In this document: piece by piece, positions 24,634 through 32,657 of the stretch | How the letters are laid out: each line of letters begins with the position of its first letter | Position numbering within the stretch: position 1 is the stretch's first letter | Source: Anaerocolumna jejuensis DSM 15929 | GTDB taxonomy: Bacteria > Bacillota > Clostridia > Lachnospirales > Lachnospiraceae | Length of the DNA stretch: 64,000 nucleotides | Assembly: GCF_900142215.1 (NCBI RefSeq) | Contig: NZ_FRAC01000030.1 | Span: forward strand, 1 to 64,000 | Direction of reading: 5' to 3' | Made by a program: the position numbers and the translations under genes | Notes under the pieces: model-generated | Database searches by the model: none | Told to the model about the DNA's origin: nothing | Seen by the model: only the letters and a program-made list of their open reading frames with translations

Positions 24634-24806
24634 TTATAGTTCGTTTAAATAGGATAATATCTAAATTCATTAGCATAATCTTTAAATAAATTTATTTTCC
24701 CATAAATACGACAAAAATTTTTCTATACCAACATTAATTTATGGATGGATTGATAACTCCTTAGTTTATATATAAATTATAAAATTTATACAATGCTCAG
24801 GTTAAG

Positions 24807-25153
24807 CTATATTTTAAGAACATCTTTTATTTGCTCTAAATAGGAATGAATTTCATCTTTAATTTTACTATCTTTTAAAATAAATGTTTCACACATCCAG
24901 ACAGATGTTCGTAGAACATATCGTTTTCACCAAAGGCCATAGTATCATCATCGGCGGGTTTCCAAAATAGCAAAGTAATGTAACCTTCTTTATAATCTTC
25001 ATCACTTGAATCAAAGGAGCATGAAATATACTCGGCACCCTATTCATTTGAATGAGCTAGACTTTTTATGGTACTAACTTGCAGCTTTCCAAGGAAGCAA
25101 ATACTGTCTAAATAATATTTTAAGTAATATTTTTTATCTTCTGAAATCCTCAT
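24807..25153 (-). pseudogene. Broken small gene, probable former immunity gene
   Basis: Translation from an ATG at 25153 gives MRISEDKKYYLKYYLDSICF and continues, but meets an in-frame TAG after about 38 codons. It reads on through FDSSDEDYKEGYITLLFWKP and then needs a frameshift near 24880 to reach the end HSYLEQIKDVLKI before TAG at 24807. One stop and one frameshift make it a pseudogene. Its size and setting suit an immunity protein. Confidence 0.6.
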
Positions 25154-25272
25154 ACCCATTTATCCAAAGTAACAATTTTAATTCAGTATGACCGGGAATG
25201 AATGCTATTTCTCACAGCCTTCCTTTTAGTCGAACGTTGTATTTAATTAACGATTTTTAAATACTGTTATTA

Positions 25273-26364
25273 CTACTCAAGAAGACTTGAAAACTGTGTA
25301 AATATATCATACAATTCTTCTTTTCTGACAATGCCTTGTACCCATTTATCCGGTATACTATCAAATCCATAATATATACCTGCAAGGCCACCCGCTATTG
25401 CTGCAATAGTATCAGTATCCCCGCCTAGATTAACAGCCTTCAGAACAGCATCTTTATAATTATCTGATATCAAAAACGACCATAAAACTGCTTCTAATGT
25501 ATCAATAACATATCCTGAAGACTTTATTTGACTTACATTATATTTTAATACTTCTCTGCTTAATATACTTTTGTAGTTACCAAATTCGTCAGAATATTTT
25601 TCTGAACAGTTATCCGTTATAAAATTTATGGTTATTTCATATGCATCTTTTTTGTTATTACCCGATATAATCTGAATTGCATAAACAGTATAAAATATAC
25701 ATGCCAGTTTGGAACGCTTATGGGCATGTGTTAACGCTGAAACTTCTTCTATCATTTTAATTAAATCACCTGCATTCATATTTCTTCCATAAAACGCTAA
25801 AGGTAATATGCGCATCAATGAGCCATTTCCGTTGTCACTTTCTGCCTTACCACCACATTCAATCGGATTTATACCAGCATGTAATTTTTCGATAGCAATC
25901 CTCGTTGAAATGCCTATATCAAAAACTTCACCATATGGTGTTAAATATCCCTTTGTATAATATTTAACAAAATTATCTGCCACACTCTTAATTGAATAAC
26001 CATGATTAATGGCCTCAATTAAGCATAACATCAAGGATGTATCATCTGACCATGTTCCAAATGGCTGATGGTGCGTTCCATATGCCCGCATCTCATTTAC
26101 CGGATCCATCTGTCTTTCTTCTCTTGATGAAAATTCTACTGGAACTCCTAATGCATCACCGATACAAAAGCCAAATAAACCTCCATTTAATTTATTTCTC
26201 AAATCATTTGTCTTCTCTACTTTTATTGGATTATTACTGTTATAGAAAGGACATTCTCTTCTTGCATGCATAACATAATTTAGCTTACTTTCTTCCTTGT
26301 ATTTTTCACAATACAAAGGGGTTCCTTCCAAGTGTTTTACCGATGATAATTTTTCCTTCTCCAT
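25273..26364 (-). CDS. ADP-ribosylglycohydrolase family protein, possible immunity enzyme
   Basis: A 363-residue protein with GAGGAGAG before its ATG. From about residue 52 it is an ADP-ribosyl-(dinitrogen reductase) hydrolase/ARH-type enzyme. It has GGLFGFCIGDALGVPVEF, then the metal-binding block GTWSDDTSLMLCL, SDNGNGSLMRILPLAF and NLGGDTDTIAAIAGGLAGIYYG. The Asp/Thr residues that hold the two magnesium ions are present, so it should be active. The N-terminal 50 residues hold a Cys/His-bearing piece (MHARRECPFYNSNN). Enzymes of this family reverse ADP-ribosylation. They are known as immunity proteins in polymorphic-toxin loci, which fits its place at the head of the orphan immunity array. 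Confidence 0.85.
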   Translation of the reverse strand: MEKEKLSSVKHLEGTPLYCEKYKEESKLNYVMHARRECPFYNSNNPIKVEKTNDLRNKLNGGLFGFCIGDALGVPVEFSSREERQMDPVNEMRAYGTHHQPFGTWSDDTSLMLCLIEAINHGYSIKSVADNFVKYYTKGYLTPYGEVFDIGISTRIAIEKLHAGINPIECGGKAESDNGNGSLMRILPLAFYGRNMNAGDLIKMIEEVSALTHAHKRSKLACIFYTVYAIQIISGNNKKDAYEITINFITDNCSEKYSDEFGNYKSILSREVLKYNVSQIKSSGYVIDTLEAVLWSFLISDNYKDAVLKAVNLGGDTDTIAAIAGGLAGIYYGFDSIPDKWVQGIVRKEELYDIFTQFSSLLE

Positions 26365-26410
26365 CCTCTGCTCTCCTCTATAGAGTCAATACCACTATTT
26401 CTTTAATAAA

Positions 26411-26875
26411 TCAACTCTCCAAATCTCCCTTTTTCTTAAGAAACTCTTCAAATTCCATATAATAATTAATTATTTTTTCTTGCTCATATTTGCTAAGACT
26501 ACTATATCTTCTTAGTAACATATATAACAATTTGTCAGACATTTCCATTTCTGCGCTACTATAATAGTCTATAGACATTTCAGACATGATATCTCCTAAT
26601 AAAACTACTCCTATCTCAGCTTTTCGCTTACATATGCTATCCAATGTACGATTGGGATTAATATAATATATAATATCGAAAACGATAGCTTGTAAATAAT
26701 CATCACCTTTGTTATTATCAAGAATATCTATGCCTAATTCAAAGGCTATATTAATATCTCTATTATATAATTCAAGCAATGCTGCGCTTGTTTCTTCAAA
26801 GCCCAATATATCTTGCACTATCTCGATCAGCTTGTATGTTTCTAATTCTTTGATATATTCTAATTCTTCATCCAA
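26411..26875 (-). CDS. Orphan paralogue of the toxin 2 immunity protein (TTG start)
   Basis: About 154 residues if started at the TTG at 26875, which has GGAGGTAGTTG directly upstream. Exactly the same signal precedes the ATG of its paralogue at 9395. A longer frame from 26920 runs into the toxin-tail relic and is less likely. It is strongly similar to 8946-9395 along the whole length (LEYIKELETYKLIEIVQDIL). No toxin gene precedes it, only a relic of its last codons, so it is an orphan. Such proteins could protect against siblings that still carry toxin 2. Confidence 0.72.
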   Translation of the reverse strand: MDEELEYIKELETYKLIEIVQDILGFEETSAALLELYNRDINIAFELGIDILDNNKGDDYLQAIVFDIIYYINPNRTLDSICKRKAEIGVVLLGDIMSEMSIDYYSSAEMEMSDKLLYMLLRRYSSLSKYEQEKIINYYMEFEEFLKKKGDLES

Positions 26876-26945
26876 ACAACTACCTCCGTATTTTAAAGAT
26901 TTTAATATTATCGCAGTCAACTAAGGTATACCATCCTCTTCTTGA
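26876..26945 (-). pseudogene. Relic of a toxin 2 tail
   Basis: The minus-strand bases just before the orphan immunity gene align with the end of toxin 2: GATGGTATACCTTA matches GATGGCACACCTTA, followed by AATATTAAAATCTTTAAAATA against AATACTAAAACCTATTAAATA. The frame is broken. It marks the left end of a captured cassette. Confidence 0.55.
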
Positions 26946-26962
26946 CTTCTGGTAAAATTGAA

Positions 26963-27415
26963 TTACTGGCTCTTATAATTACCTATTTTATACTTTTCTC
27001 TGTATTCCTCCATTTTATTTTCTACAAGCCAGTAACTACTATCACTTTCACTTATCAAAGTTTTACGAATTATATTTCCGGATTCGTTATAAAAAATACT
27101 ATCAATAAAAACATTATGTATTACAACACTTATACTTTTAATATTTCCATTTCTGTAAAATTCTTTAGCTACTCCGTTTACAGTATTATGATCTGTCTCA
27201 TTTTCATCCATTAACTCCCCAGTATCATAATACTTCCTTTCTATTCCAGTCTTAAAACCATCTTTCACCTCAAATTCCCAGGATAGGGCCCCTTTAAAAT
27301 AATCAAAAACTACCCCATTATAAGGCTTTTTCAAACTGCTATCTATAAAAAATATATCCTCTCCAGTATTAACATCTGTATCTGTAAACAGTTCATCGTA
27401 ATTTACTTTATCCAT
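26963..27415 (-). CDS. MORN-repeat-like immunity protein (YwqK-type)
   Basis: A 150-residue protein from the ATG at 27415, chosen for the GGAGGTATAAT ribosome-binding site; an ATG 30 bases upstream lacks one. Repeated short units of the type YYDTGELMDEN and FYRNGNIKSISV are variants of MORN/YwqK repeats. These occur in proteins annotated as toxin-antitoxin YwqK-family antitoxins and in many immunity genes. No signal peptide. It is the second gene of the orphan array on this strand. Its toxin is not in the window. Confidence 0.7.
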   Translation of the reverse strand: MDKVNYDELFTDTDVNTGEDIFFIDSSLKKPYNGVVFDYFKGALSWEFEVKDGFKTGIERKYYDTGELMDENETDHNTVNGVAKEFYRNGNIKSISVVIHNVFIDSIFYNESGNIIRKTLISESDSSYWLVENKMEEYREKYKIGNYKSQ

Positions 27416-27427
27416 ATTATACCTCCA

Positions 27428-27532
27428 TGCATATCGTAAGCCCACCTACGATACTGCTCAAATAAAAAGTGAAAATTGCTTTTAATTTTTACATTATGCC
27501 TTCCCAACGCGCCGCAAGACTATCACTTTCCT
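27428..27532. repeat. Dispersed intergenic repeat R2, copy 1
   Basis: Shares CATGCATA.CG.AAG, a short hairpin, GTGAAAATTGCTTTTAATTTT and CCAACGCGCCGCAAGA with 35470-35660. It is found in both accessory and core parts of the window, so it is probably a genome-wide small repeat. Confidence 0.6.
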
Positions 27533-27533
27533 A

Positions 27534-27971
27534 TTAATAAATAAATTCAAACTCATACTCCATCACATGGTATTCCAGATTCAAATACGGTATTATCCTT
27601 TCAACATACCAGTTAAAATCAGGGATTTTGTCCTTTTCTCCTATATATTTAGTATGGATGTTCAATGCAAAAGAAAAATCACTCTTATTAAACATCAGCA
27701 GGTGTCCACCAATGTCCGTGTTTTCCCAGTATAATTCTACCCCCACTATCTCTTTCGCATAATCTTTTTCATCCACCAGTTTAATAAATTCACCTAAGGT
27801 AATATTTGATGTTGTCCAATCATACATATCGTCATCCTTTAAAGGTAAAAATGTGATTTTACCATCTTTATGGATATTCCATCCAAATTTTAGTAATAGG
27901 TTTATAACTTCTTTACAGTTAAACAATTTATTTGAATCTAACTTCACATTTAGCGAAACTGAAGACGACAC
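27534..27971 (-). CDS. Hypothetical orphan immunity protein
   Basis: A 145-residue protein with a GTG start at 27971, supported by AGGAGG seven bases upstream. It is mixed alpha/beta, rich in aromatic and acidic residues, and ends YHVMEYEFEFIY. I recognise no family. Blocks such as ELYWENTDIGGHLLMF suggest a compact beta-sheet protein. It lies in a same-strand row of six small genes with immunity-like sizes. Confidence 0.58.
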   Translation of the reverse strand: MSSSVSLNVKLDSNKLFNCKEVINLLLKFGWNIHKDGKITFLPLKDDDMYDWTTSNITLGEFIKLVDEKDYAKEIVGVELYWENTDIGGHLLMFNKSDFSFALNIHTKYIGEKDKIPDFNWYVERIIPYLNLEYHVMEYEFEFIY

Positions 27972-28147
27972 TTTTAAGCCTCCTTATTTGAAATTCTATA
28001 AAAGAAATTTTTTATAAGCCAATCTATTATAATCATGGTACTTTTCACTACCTTGCTTTGTTTTATTCTGTTACCCTATATTATAGGCTTTATTTGGCTG
28101 CTACTCTTGGCGTAGGCCGTGCTGCTAGTAAGCATTTTAAAGCAAAT

Positions 28148-28597
28148 TTATGATCTTGCAATATCTGCTTCTAATATTTCAAATGGAAACTCAAAATAAT
28201 AATAATCCTTGAGTTCTGATGAATAAAATTTGCCATTATCCTTTTTTATAATTACATTTGATCCATTTCCCAACAACAATAAATTGCAATCCGACTTCAT
28301 TGTTATTTCTTTTATTACTCTGAAAATGATATCTAATGCATCACTATAGAATTTACTAAAAACTTGAATACGAGCGCTTAGATTTGCTTTAAAATTAAAG
28401 TCTTCTTCTATTACATCTAAACCAAAGATTTCTTCCAAGTCCAGACTAATCGTCATACATTGAAAACACAAACTAATATCATCTTCGCTATGTTTAAATG
28501 TAAAATCAACCTTCAGATTTTTTTCCAGTATCCCTTTTAAAAAGTATCCGTATTCCTCTTGTGTTTTAATACTAAATAATAATAATTCAAAATCCAT
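28148..28597 (-). CDS. Hypothetical orphan immunity protein, possibly SitI3-like
   Basis: A 149-residue acidic protein, AGGGAGAAAATA before the ATG. The C-terminal half contains DCNLLLLGNGSNVIIKKDNG, a pattern seen in immunity proteins of the SitI3 type (a strand pair carrying a buried variable residue). That match is from memory and uncertain. No signal peptide or membrane segment. It is in the orphan array, with about 180 bases before the preceding gene's start. Confidence 0.55.
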   Translation of the reverse strand: MDFELLLFSIKTQEEYGYFLKGILEKNLKVDFTFKHSEDDISLCFQCMTISLDLEEIFGLDVIEEDFNFKANLSARIQVFSKFYSDALDIIFRVIKEITMKSDCNLLLLGNGSNVIIKKDNGKFYSSELKDYYYFEFPFEILEADIARS

Positions 28598-28646
28598 TTA
28601 TTTTCTCCCTGATTATCAAAAATCGAATACTTCTTCCATCTTTAAA

Positions 28647-29018
28647 TTATTCTCTAGCGATATAAACAACATTGTCATTATCAATTGCATTACTCAAAAG
28701 ATTGCAAATTTCTTCTGTTACCCTTTTAGATTCCTGAAACCGAAATTCTGCCTTTTCAGTTTGTTTAATCTGCTGCAATGCTTTTATAGTATTAGGTATT
28801 TTCCATGGACTTTCATCATACCACCCTACGACAAGATTATAACAATACGCTAAGCCAGTCCAACCGCTTGCTTCTGGCTCGATTTTATCCATGATATCGT
28901 CAAAATATCCATCCCATATTCTTATGATGTTTCTATTGCCACTGTCAAGAATCTGAATAAATTGAATTTCTCCTTCTCCTTCATACCCTGTATAAAAGTC
29001 CCAAACTTCATTATCCAT
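28647..29018 (-). CDS. Hypothetical orphan immunity protein
   Basis: A 123-residue acidic protein with AGGAGGTAGAG before the ATG. Its N-terminal half is rich in Trp, Tyr and Gly (VWDFYTGYEGEGE, then YNLVVGWYDESPW) and looks like a beta-rich fold; the C-terminal third is helical. No family is recognised. Position in the orphan array and size are the only clues to function. Confidence 0.55.
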   Translation of the reverse strand: MDNEVWDFYTGYEGEGEIQFIQILDSGNRNIIRIWDGYFDDIMDKIEPEASGWTGLAYCYNLVVGWYDESPWKIPNTIKALQQIKQTEKAEFRFQESKRVTEEICNLLSNAIDNDNVVYIARE

Positions 29019-29086
29019 CTCTACCTCCTATGTAAAACGCCAACTAATCCCCAATTAATATTCTTTATATCCAAAAACCTCCAAGG

Positions 29087-29118
29087 TGAGTAATTCTATC
29101 TTACTTCAATTTGGAGGT
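29087..29118 (-). terminator. Hairpin of the ACCTCCAA repeat family, copy 4
   Basis: On the minus strand AACCTCCAAATTGA and TCACCTTGGAGGTTTTTGG form a stem ending in a short T-run. It lies just after the stop of the gene at 29146. Confidence 0.6.
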
Positions 29119-29145
29119 TTAGACAATCTTTGGGATGTTACTCTA

Positions 29146-29415
29146 TCATTTTTTTGCTGACGATAAGCTTCTTATAATTATTTTAGCCACTTGTAAATTT
29201 TTATTAGTCTGTTGTAAATACTCTGCCAGTTCCAATAAATATTTCTTTTCATTCTTAGTACAATTCGATAAATAGAATTTTGTAATTTCTGTATCTAATA
29301 AAAATAATTCCACGATACCTTCAGCATACAAATCCATATTCTGCGGAAAGAAATAAATTCTGCCTAGCTTTTTTCGTACTTCCGAGCGAAATTCATAAAA
29401 CGACTCCATGTCCAT
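29146..29415 (-). CDS. Small helical protein, orphan immunity candidate
   Basis: An 89-residue all-helical protein with GGAG seven bases before the ATG, starting 12 bases after the stop of the gene at 29428. The two are cotranscribed. It contains IYFFPQNMDLYAEGIVELF and ends with a Lys-rich helix. The FFPQN..L phrase also occurs in the immunity protein at 22274-22705, a short resemblance that may or may not be meaningful. Function unknown. Confidence 0.52.
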   Translation of the reverse strand: MDMESFYEFRSEVRKKLGRIYFFPQNMDLYAEGIVELFLLDTEITKFYLSNCTKNEKKYLLELAEYLQQTNKNLQVAKIIIRSLSSAKK

Positions 29416-29427
29416 TGTTTTGCTCCA

Positions 29428-29730
29428 TTATTCCATATACTCTTTTGCTAATTCTATATCTGATTCCATATTTAATTCAGGGTATTTATGATTTAAATCA
29501 TACAATACCTGAATAAACTTTGGGCTTTTCAAATTATATGATATATCCTCAAAAATCTCACTTATGTAATACAATTGATTCTCGGTACATCCTTTTAAGA
29601 AACATATCGTTTCATCTAAATTTTGGCTCAATAATTCAGTTAATTCTTCCCATATTTTATATATTACAGGGTCATTTTCTTCTATCAATGCTCTCTCACA
29701 TAATAAATCTATTACTTTTTCCTGATCCAC
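29428..29730 (-). CDS. Small helical protein, orphan immunity candidate (GTG start)
   Basis: A 100-residue acidic all-helical protein. The GTG at 29730 is supported by AGAGGTGATAGATA upstream. Segments such as IWEELTELLSQNLDETICFL and YISEIFEDISYNL give a regular helix-turn-helix pattern like a small HEAT unit. It is the first gene of the row on this strand. It resembles the immunity proteins of the locus only in style, not in clear sequence identity. Confidence 0.52.
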   Translation of the reverse strand: MDQEKVIDLLCERALIEENDPVIYKIWEELTELLSQNLDETICFLKGCTENQLYYISEIFEDISYNLKSPKFIQVLYDLNHKYPELNMESDIELAKEYME

Positions 29731-30128
29731 TATCTATCACCTCTTTGAGTACTCCTGCTGCATTTCTTTGGAAATATGGTATTATTAAGAATAACATATT
29801 CGCTCCCCTTACTCAATGAATCCTTTATAGAATTCATTGCTTTTTGTAAGATGAATCCGACTGAAAACATTGATATATTCCCCATAATACTCCTGTTCCC
29901 AACCAACTGTTAAGCCAAAAACTTCTTCGAAATGCGTTTTTTACTTCACAGCATAAAAAAGGGACCGTTTCTCCGCTAAAAGGTTAGCTTCGAAACAGTC
30001 CCTCCTTACTCCTTAGAGTTTAAACACCTCTAATTTGTGATACAATACAACCATCCCCTTTCCTCATGGAATCGACCGGTCAACTGTATTATCTCACAGC
30101 CTCCTTAGCATTACCAGGGTAAGAATGA
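29731..30128. other. Spacer between immunity array and core genome
   Basis: No gene is visible. The only clear element is the terminator at 29955-30003. Gene style and base composition change here, so I place the right border of the accessory region at about 29.9 kb. Confidence 0.45.
29955..30003 (-). terminator. Intrinsic terminator after the CD3324-type gene
   Basis: On the minus strand GGGACTGTTTC and GAAACGGTCCC enclose a loop with its own small stem and are followed by TTTTTTA. Confidence 0.85.
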
Positions 30129-30398
30129 TTATATCTGATTTTTCTTATATATAATTTTTCTAATAGTATCTTCGCTCAGATGATATTCCTCCGATAATTC
30201 TTTAACCGGTTCTCCCTGCATGAATAAGCAGGTAATTTCTTCATTTCTCTTATCAATCCATTCGCGGGTTCCGCTTAAACGTCCCCAGCCTGCCTTGCTG
30301 CTCCTCTTAGGGATATAAACAAGACATCCTTCAGCATATTGCTGTACTTCCTTTAACAGTTGGTCCGGCAATACATCTGCTCCTTTTTTGTAAGTCAA
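30129..30398 (-). CDS. CD3324-family helix-turn-helix protein (TTG start)
   Basis: An 89-residue protein starting at a TTG with GGAGGG eight bases upstream. It has the signature of the CD3324 family: an N-terminal YKKGADVLPDQLLKEVQQY, then VYIPKR, GTREWIDKRNEEI and a C-terminal helix-turn-helix (VKELSEEYHLSEDTIRKII). These small proteins probably bind DNA, but no target is known. A 41-codon frame with a stronger ribosome-binding site overlaps its start. Confidence 0.8.
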   Translation of the reverse strand: MTYKKGADVLPDQLLKEVQQYAEGCLVYIPKRSSKAGWGRLSGTREWIDKRNEEITCLFMQGEPVKELSEEYHLSEDTIRKIIYKKNQI

Positions 30399-30456
30399 AC
30401 AGCATTCCCTCCATTACAATAATACGATTAACACTACGAAATACAAAGCTTCCCAT
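30331..30456 (-). CDS. Short overlapping ORF with a strong ribosome-binding site
   Basis: A 41-codon frame starting MGSFVFRSVNRIIVMEG, preceded by GGAGGTGGC. It overlaps the first 68 bases of the CD3324-type gene in another frame. It could be a leader peptide controlling translation of that gene through its weaker TTG start. No similarity is recognised, so it may also be chance. Confidence 0.3.
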   Translation of the reverse strand: MGSFVFRSVNRIIVMEGMLFDLQKRSRCIAGPTVKGSTAIC

Positions 30457-30773
30457 GTAAAGCCACCTCCTTATGCGTTTTGATTTATATTGTTTTCTTA
30501 AACAGTAATCAGTATATCATAGATGGTTGTGGATTTCCAGTTTTTTGTTGCTATTTATCTGCAATTTTTCATAGAAATATCTATTTTTTAATTAAAACAT
30601 TTTATAATTTTAATTGAAGGATTTTTAATTATAAGATATAATTCTTTATTAATATCAGAAAAGAATCAACTTTAAATCTAATTTCAGTAAGAATCCGAAA
30701 ATGGATATCATATATTTGTAATAGTGAATTGAAAGAACACTCTTAAACATTAATCCATAGAAAGGAAACGATT

Positions 30774-31571
30774 ATGAAGAAGCTGCTAGAGGAACAAATA
30801 AAAGAAGTAGAAAAAAAAGAAGAACATTTCCTTCAGGCTAAGGATGATTCTTATTTTAAGACCAAAATTAATCCCCTCCTTGAAAAGGTAAGGGATAAAA
30901 TTCCGGATAATCTGAAGGAAACACTGGATAAAGCCTTTTTTAAGGCCTTTGAACTAATTTATGATAAGGGAATCGACGTTATCGAAAAAACCTACAACAA
31001 AGACAGACTCCGGGTAGATTATGATATTAATAACCATGCCGTTAACAGAAAGCTGACAAAAAAACACCTGAAAGAGCTGGATAAACCTTCCCTTTCTTCC
31101 AGCCGGTTTAATTCTACCTTTTCCGCAGTGGAAGGAGGCATATTAGGAATACTCGGAATCGGCCTGCCGGATATTCCGGTTTTTCTGGCCCTTATAATTA
31201 AATCCGTAAACGAGATTTCCATAAGCTATGGTTTTCCCTATGACACGGAAAAAGAAAAGGCTTATATCTGCCTTCTGATACAGGCTGCCCTGTTGCAGGG
31301 AAAGAAACAGGAGGAGCTTAATTTAAGAGTGGATCAACTGGCCGGACAGATAGACAGCGGAGCACTTCCTTCTGTGGATGTCAAGAAGGAGATGAAGGCT
31401 GCTTCCTCCTGTTTTTCCGAGGTACTTCTTACCGCCAAATTCATTCAGGGTACTCCCTTGATCGGTGTAGTAGGCGGTATTGTAAATCATAGCTATATCA
31501 ACAGGATTACGGCCTACAGCAGGCTGAAATACAAGAAACGCTATCTGCAAAAGAGAATGAAAGAAGCGTAA
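30774..31571 (+). CDS. EcsC-family protein
   Basis: A 265-residue protein with AAAGGAAACG before the ATG. After a charged N-terminal helix it carries the EcsC pattern: AVEGGILGILGIGLPDIPVF, then an Ala/Leu helix, SISYGFPYDTEKEKAYICLL and a late PLIGVVGGIVN. The two Gly-rich hydrophobic stretches may associate with the membrane. EcsC proteins are named after the Bacillus ecs locus, but their biochemical role is unknown. It is transcribed alone, with its own terminator. Confidence 0.82.
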   Translation: MKKLLEEQIKEVEKKEEHFLQAKDDSYFKTKINPLLEKVRDKIPDNLKETLDKAFFKAFELIYDKGIDVIEKTYNKDRLRVDYDINNHAVNRKLTKKHLKELDKPSLSSSRFNSTFSAVEGGILGILGIGLPDIPVFLALIIKSVNEISISYGFPYDTEKEKAYICLLIQAALLQGKKQEELNLRVDQLAGQIDSGALPSVDVKKEMKAASSCFSEVLLTAKFIQGTPLIGVVGGIVNHSYINRITAYSRLKYKKRYLQKRMKEA

Positions 31572-31580
31572 ATTCATAAA

Positions 31581-31657
31581 CCCCTTAGTGGATGACTTAT
31601 CCGCTCCAAAGGCTTATTGGCTTTGGAACCAGGTCATTTTCTAAGGGGTCTTTATTT
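31581..31657 (+). terminator. Intrinsic terminator after the EcsC-like gene
   Basis: ACCCCTTAG at 31580 pairs with CTAAGGGGT at 31641-31649, with an inner hairpin (CCAAAGGC..GGCTTTGG), followed by CTTTATTT. Confidence 0.8.
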
Positions 31658-31727
31658 CTATCCAAAGGCAGAAAAGTTCCGGATAAATCCTTCCCCAAAA
31701 GCCCTATTATCATTCATATAATTGATA

Positions 31728-32468
31728 TTAAGCCATTCTTTGCCTTACAATCTCATAAGCAAGTATTCCCATAGCCACAGATGCATTTAAGGAATCAATG
31801 TTTCCAAACATAGGAATCTTAGCCATGTAATCACACTTTTCCTTAACCAGCCTTCCAACGCCTTCGCCTTCGCTGCCGATAACAAGGCCGATTGGTCCCT
31901 TCAAATTCTGCTTATACATCACTTCGCCTTCCATATCCGCACATACAAACCAAAGACCCTTTTCCTTCAGCTCTTCGATGGCAACTGAAAGATTGGTAAC
32001 CTTCGCCACGGGAATATAATTGATTGCCCCTGCGGAGGTCTTGGCAACAGTGGCGGTTAGTCCTACTGCTCTTCTTTTTGGTATAATAACTCCATGAGCC
32101 CCTGCCTGATTGGCGGTACGAAGGATTGCTCCTAAATTATGCGGGTCTTCTATTCCGTCCAGGAGAATAATAAAGGGCGGCTCCCCCTTTTCTTCTGCCG
32201 CTTTTAGAATATCCTCTACCTCTGCATATTCATAGGCTGCGGCATAGGCTATAACCCCCTGATGCTTCCCGGTTTCTGAAAGCTGGTCAAGTCTTTCCTT
32301 TTTCACAAAGTTAAGGATGGTGTCACCCTTCCTTGCCTCTCTTAAGATGGACTTGATAGGACCGTCCTGACAACCATCCAGGATAAATAACCTGTCAATG
32401 GTCTTTCCCGAGCGAAATGCCTCCAAAACAGCATTTCTTCCTTCTATGGTAAGTTCTTCGTACCTCAT
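31728..32468 (-). CDS. rlmB: 23S rRNA (guanosine-2251 2'-O)-methyltransferase
   Basis: A 246-residue SpoU/TrmH-class methyltransferase. The ATG at 32468 follows AAAGGAGTTAAA; the frame extends upstream but without support. The N-terminal substrate-binding domain starts MRYEELTIEGRNAVLEAF. The knotted catalytic domain has the three motifs NLGAILRTANQAGAHGVIIP, GPIGLVIGSEGEGVGRL and IPMFGNIDSLNASVAMGIL. It methylates G2251 (E. coli numbering) in the peptidyl-transferase region. In Clostridia it typically follows mrnC, as here. Confidence 0.92.
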   Translation of the reverse strand: MRYEELTIEGRNAVLEAFRSGKTIDRLFILDGCQDGPIKSILREARKGDTILNFVKKERLDQLSETGKHQGVIAYAAAYEYAEVEDILKAAEEKGEPPFIILLDGIEDPHNLGAILRTANQAGAHGVIIPKRRAVGLTATVAKTSAGAINYIPVAKVTNLSVAIEELKEKGLWFVCADMEGEVMYKQNLKGPIGLVIGSEGEGVGRLVKEKCDYMAKIPMFGNIDSLNASVAMGILAYEIVRQRMA

Positions 32469-32657
32469 TTTAACTCCTTTCGTAATATCAAACCTTTGAT
32501 TTGATATTTCTAAATAGGTAGTTGAAAAATAACGCATTTTTCAACCTAACCTCTTTTCTGAATAACCAATCTATTCATATTTAACTGAACATACTCTGTC
32601 TAAAAACTATTTCTTTATAAATTGTAAGCCTGCTTACGGCATAAATAAATATTTCAA

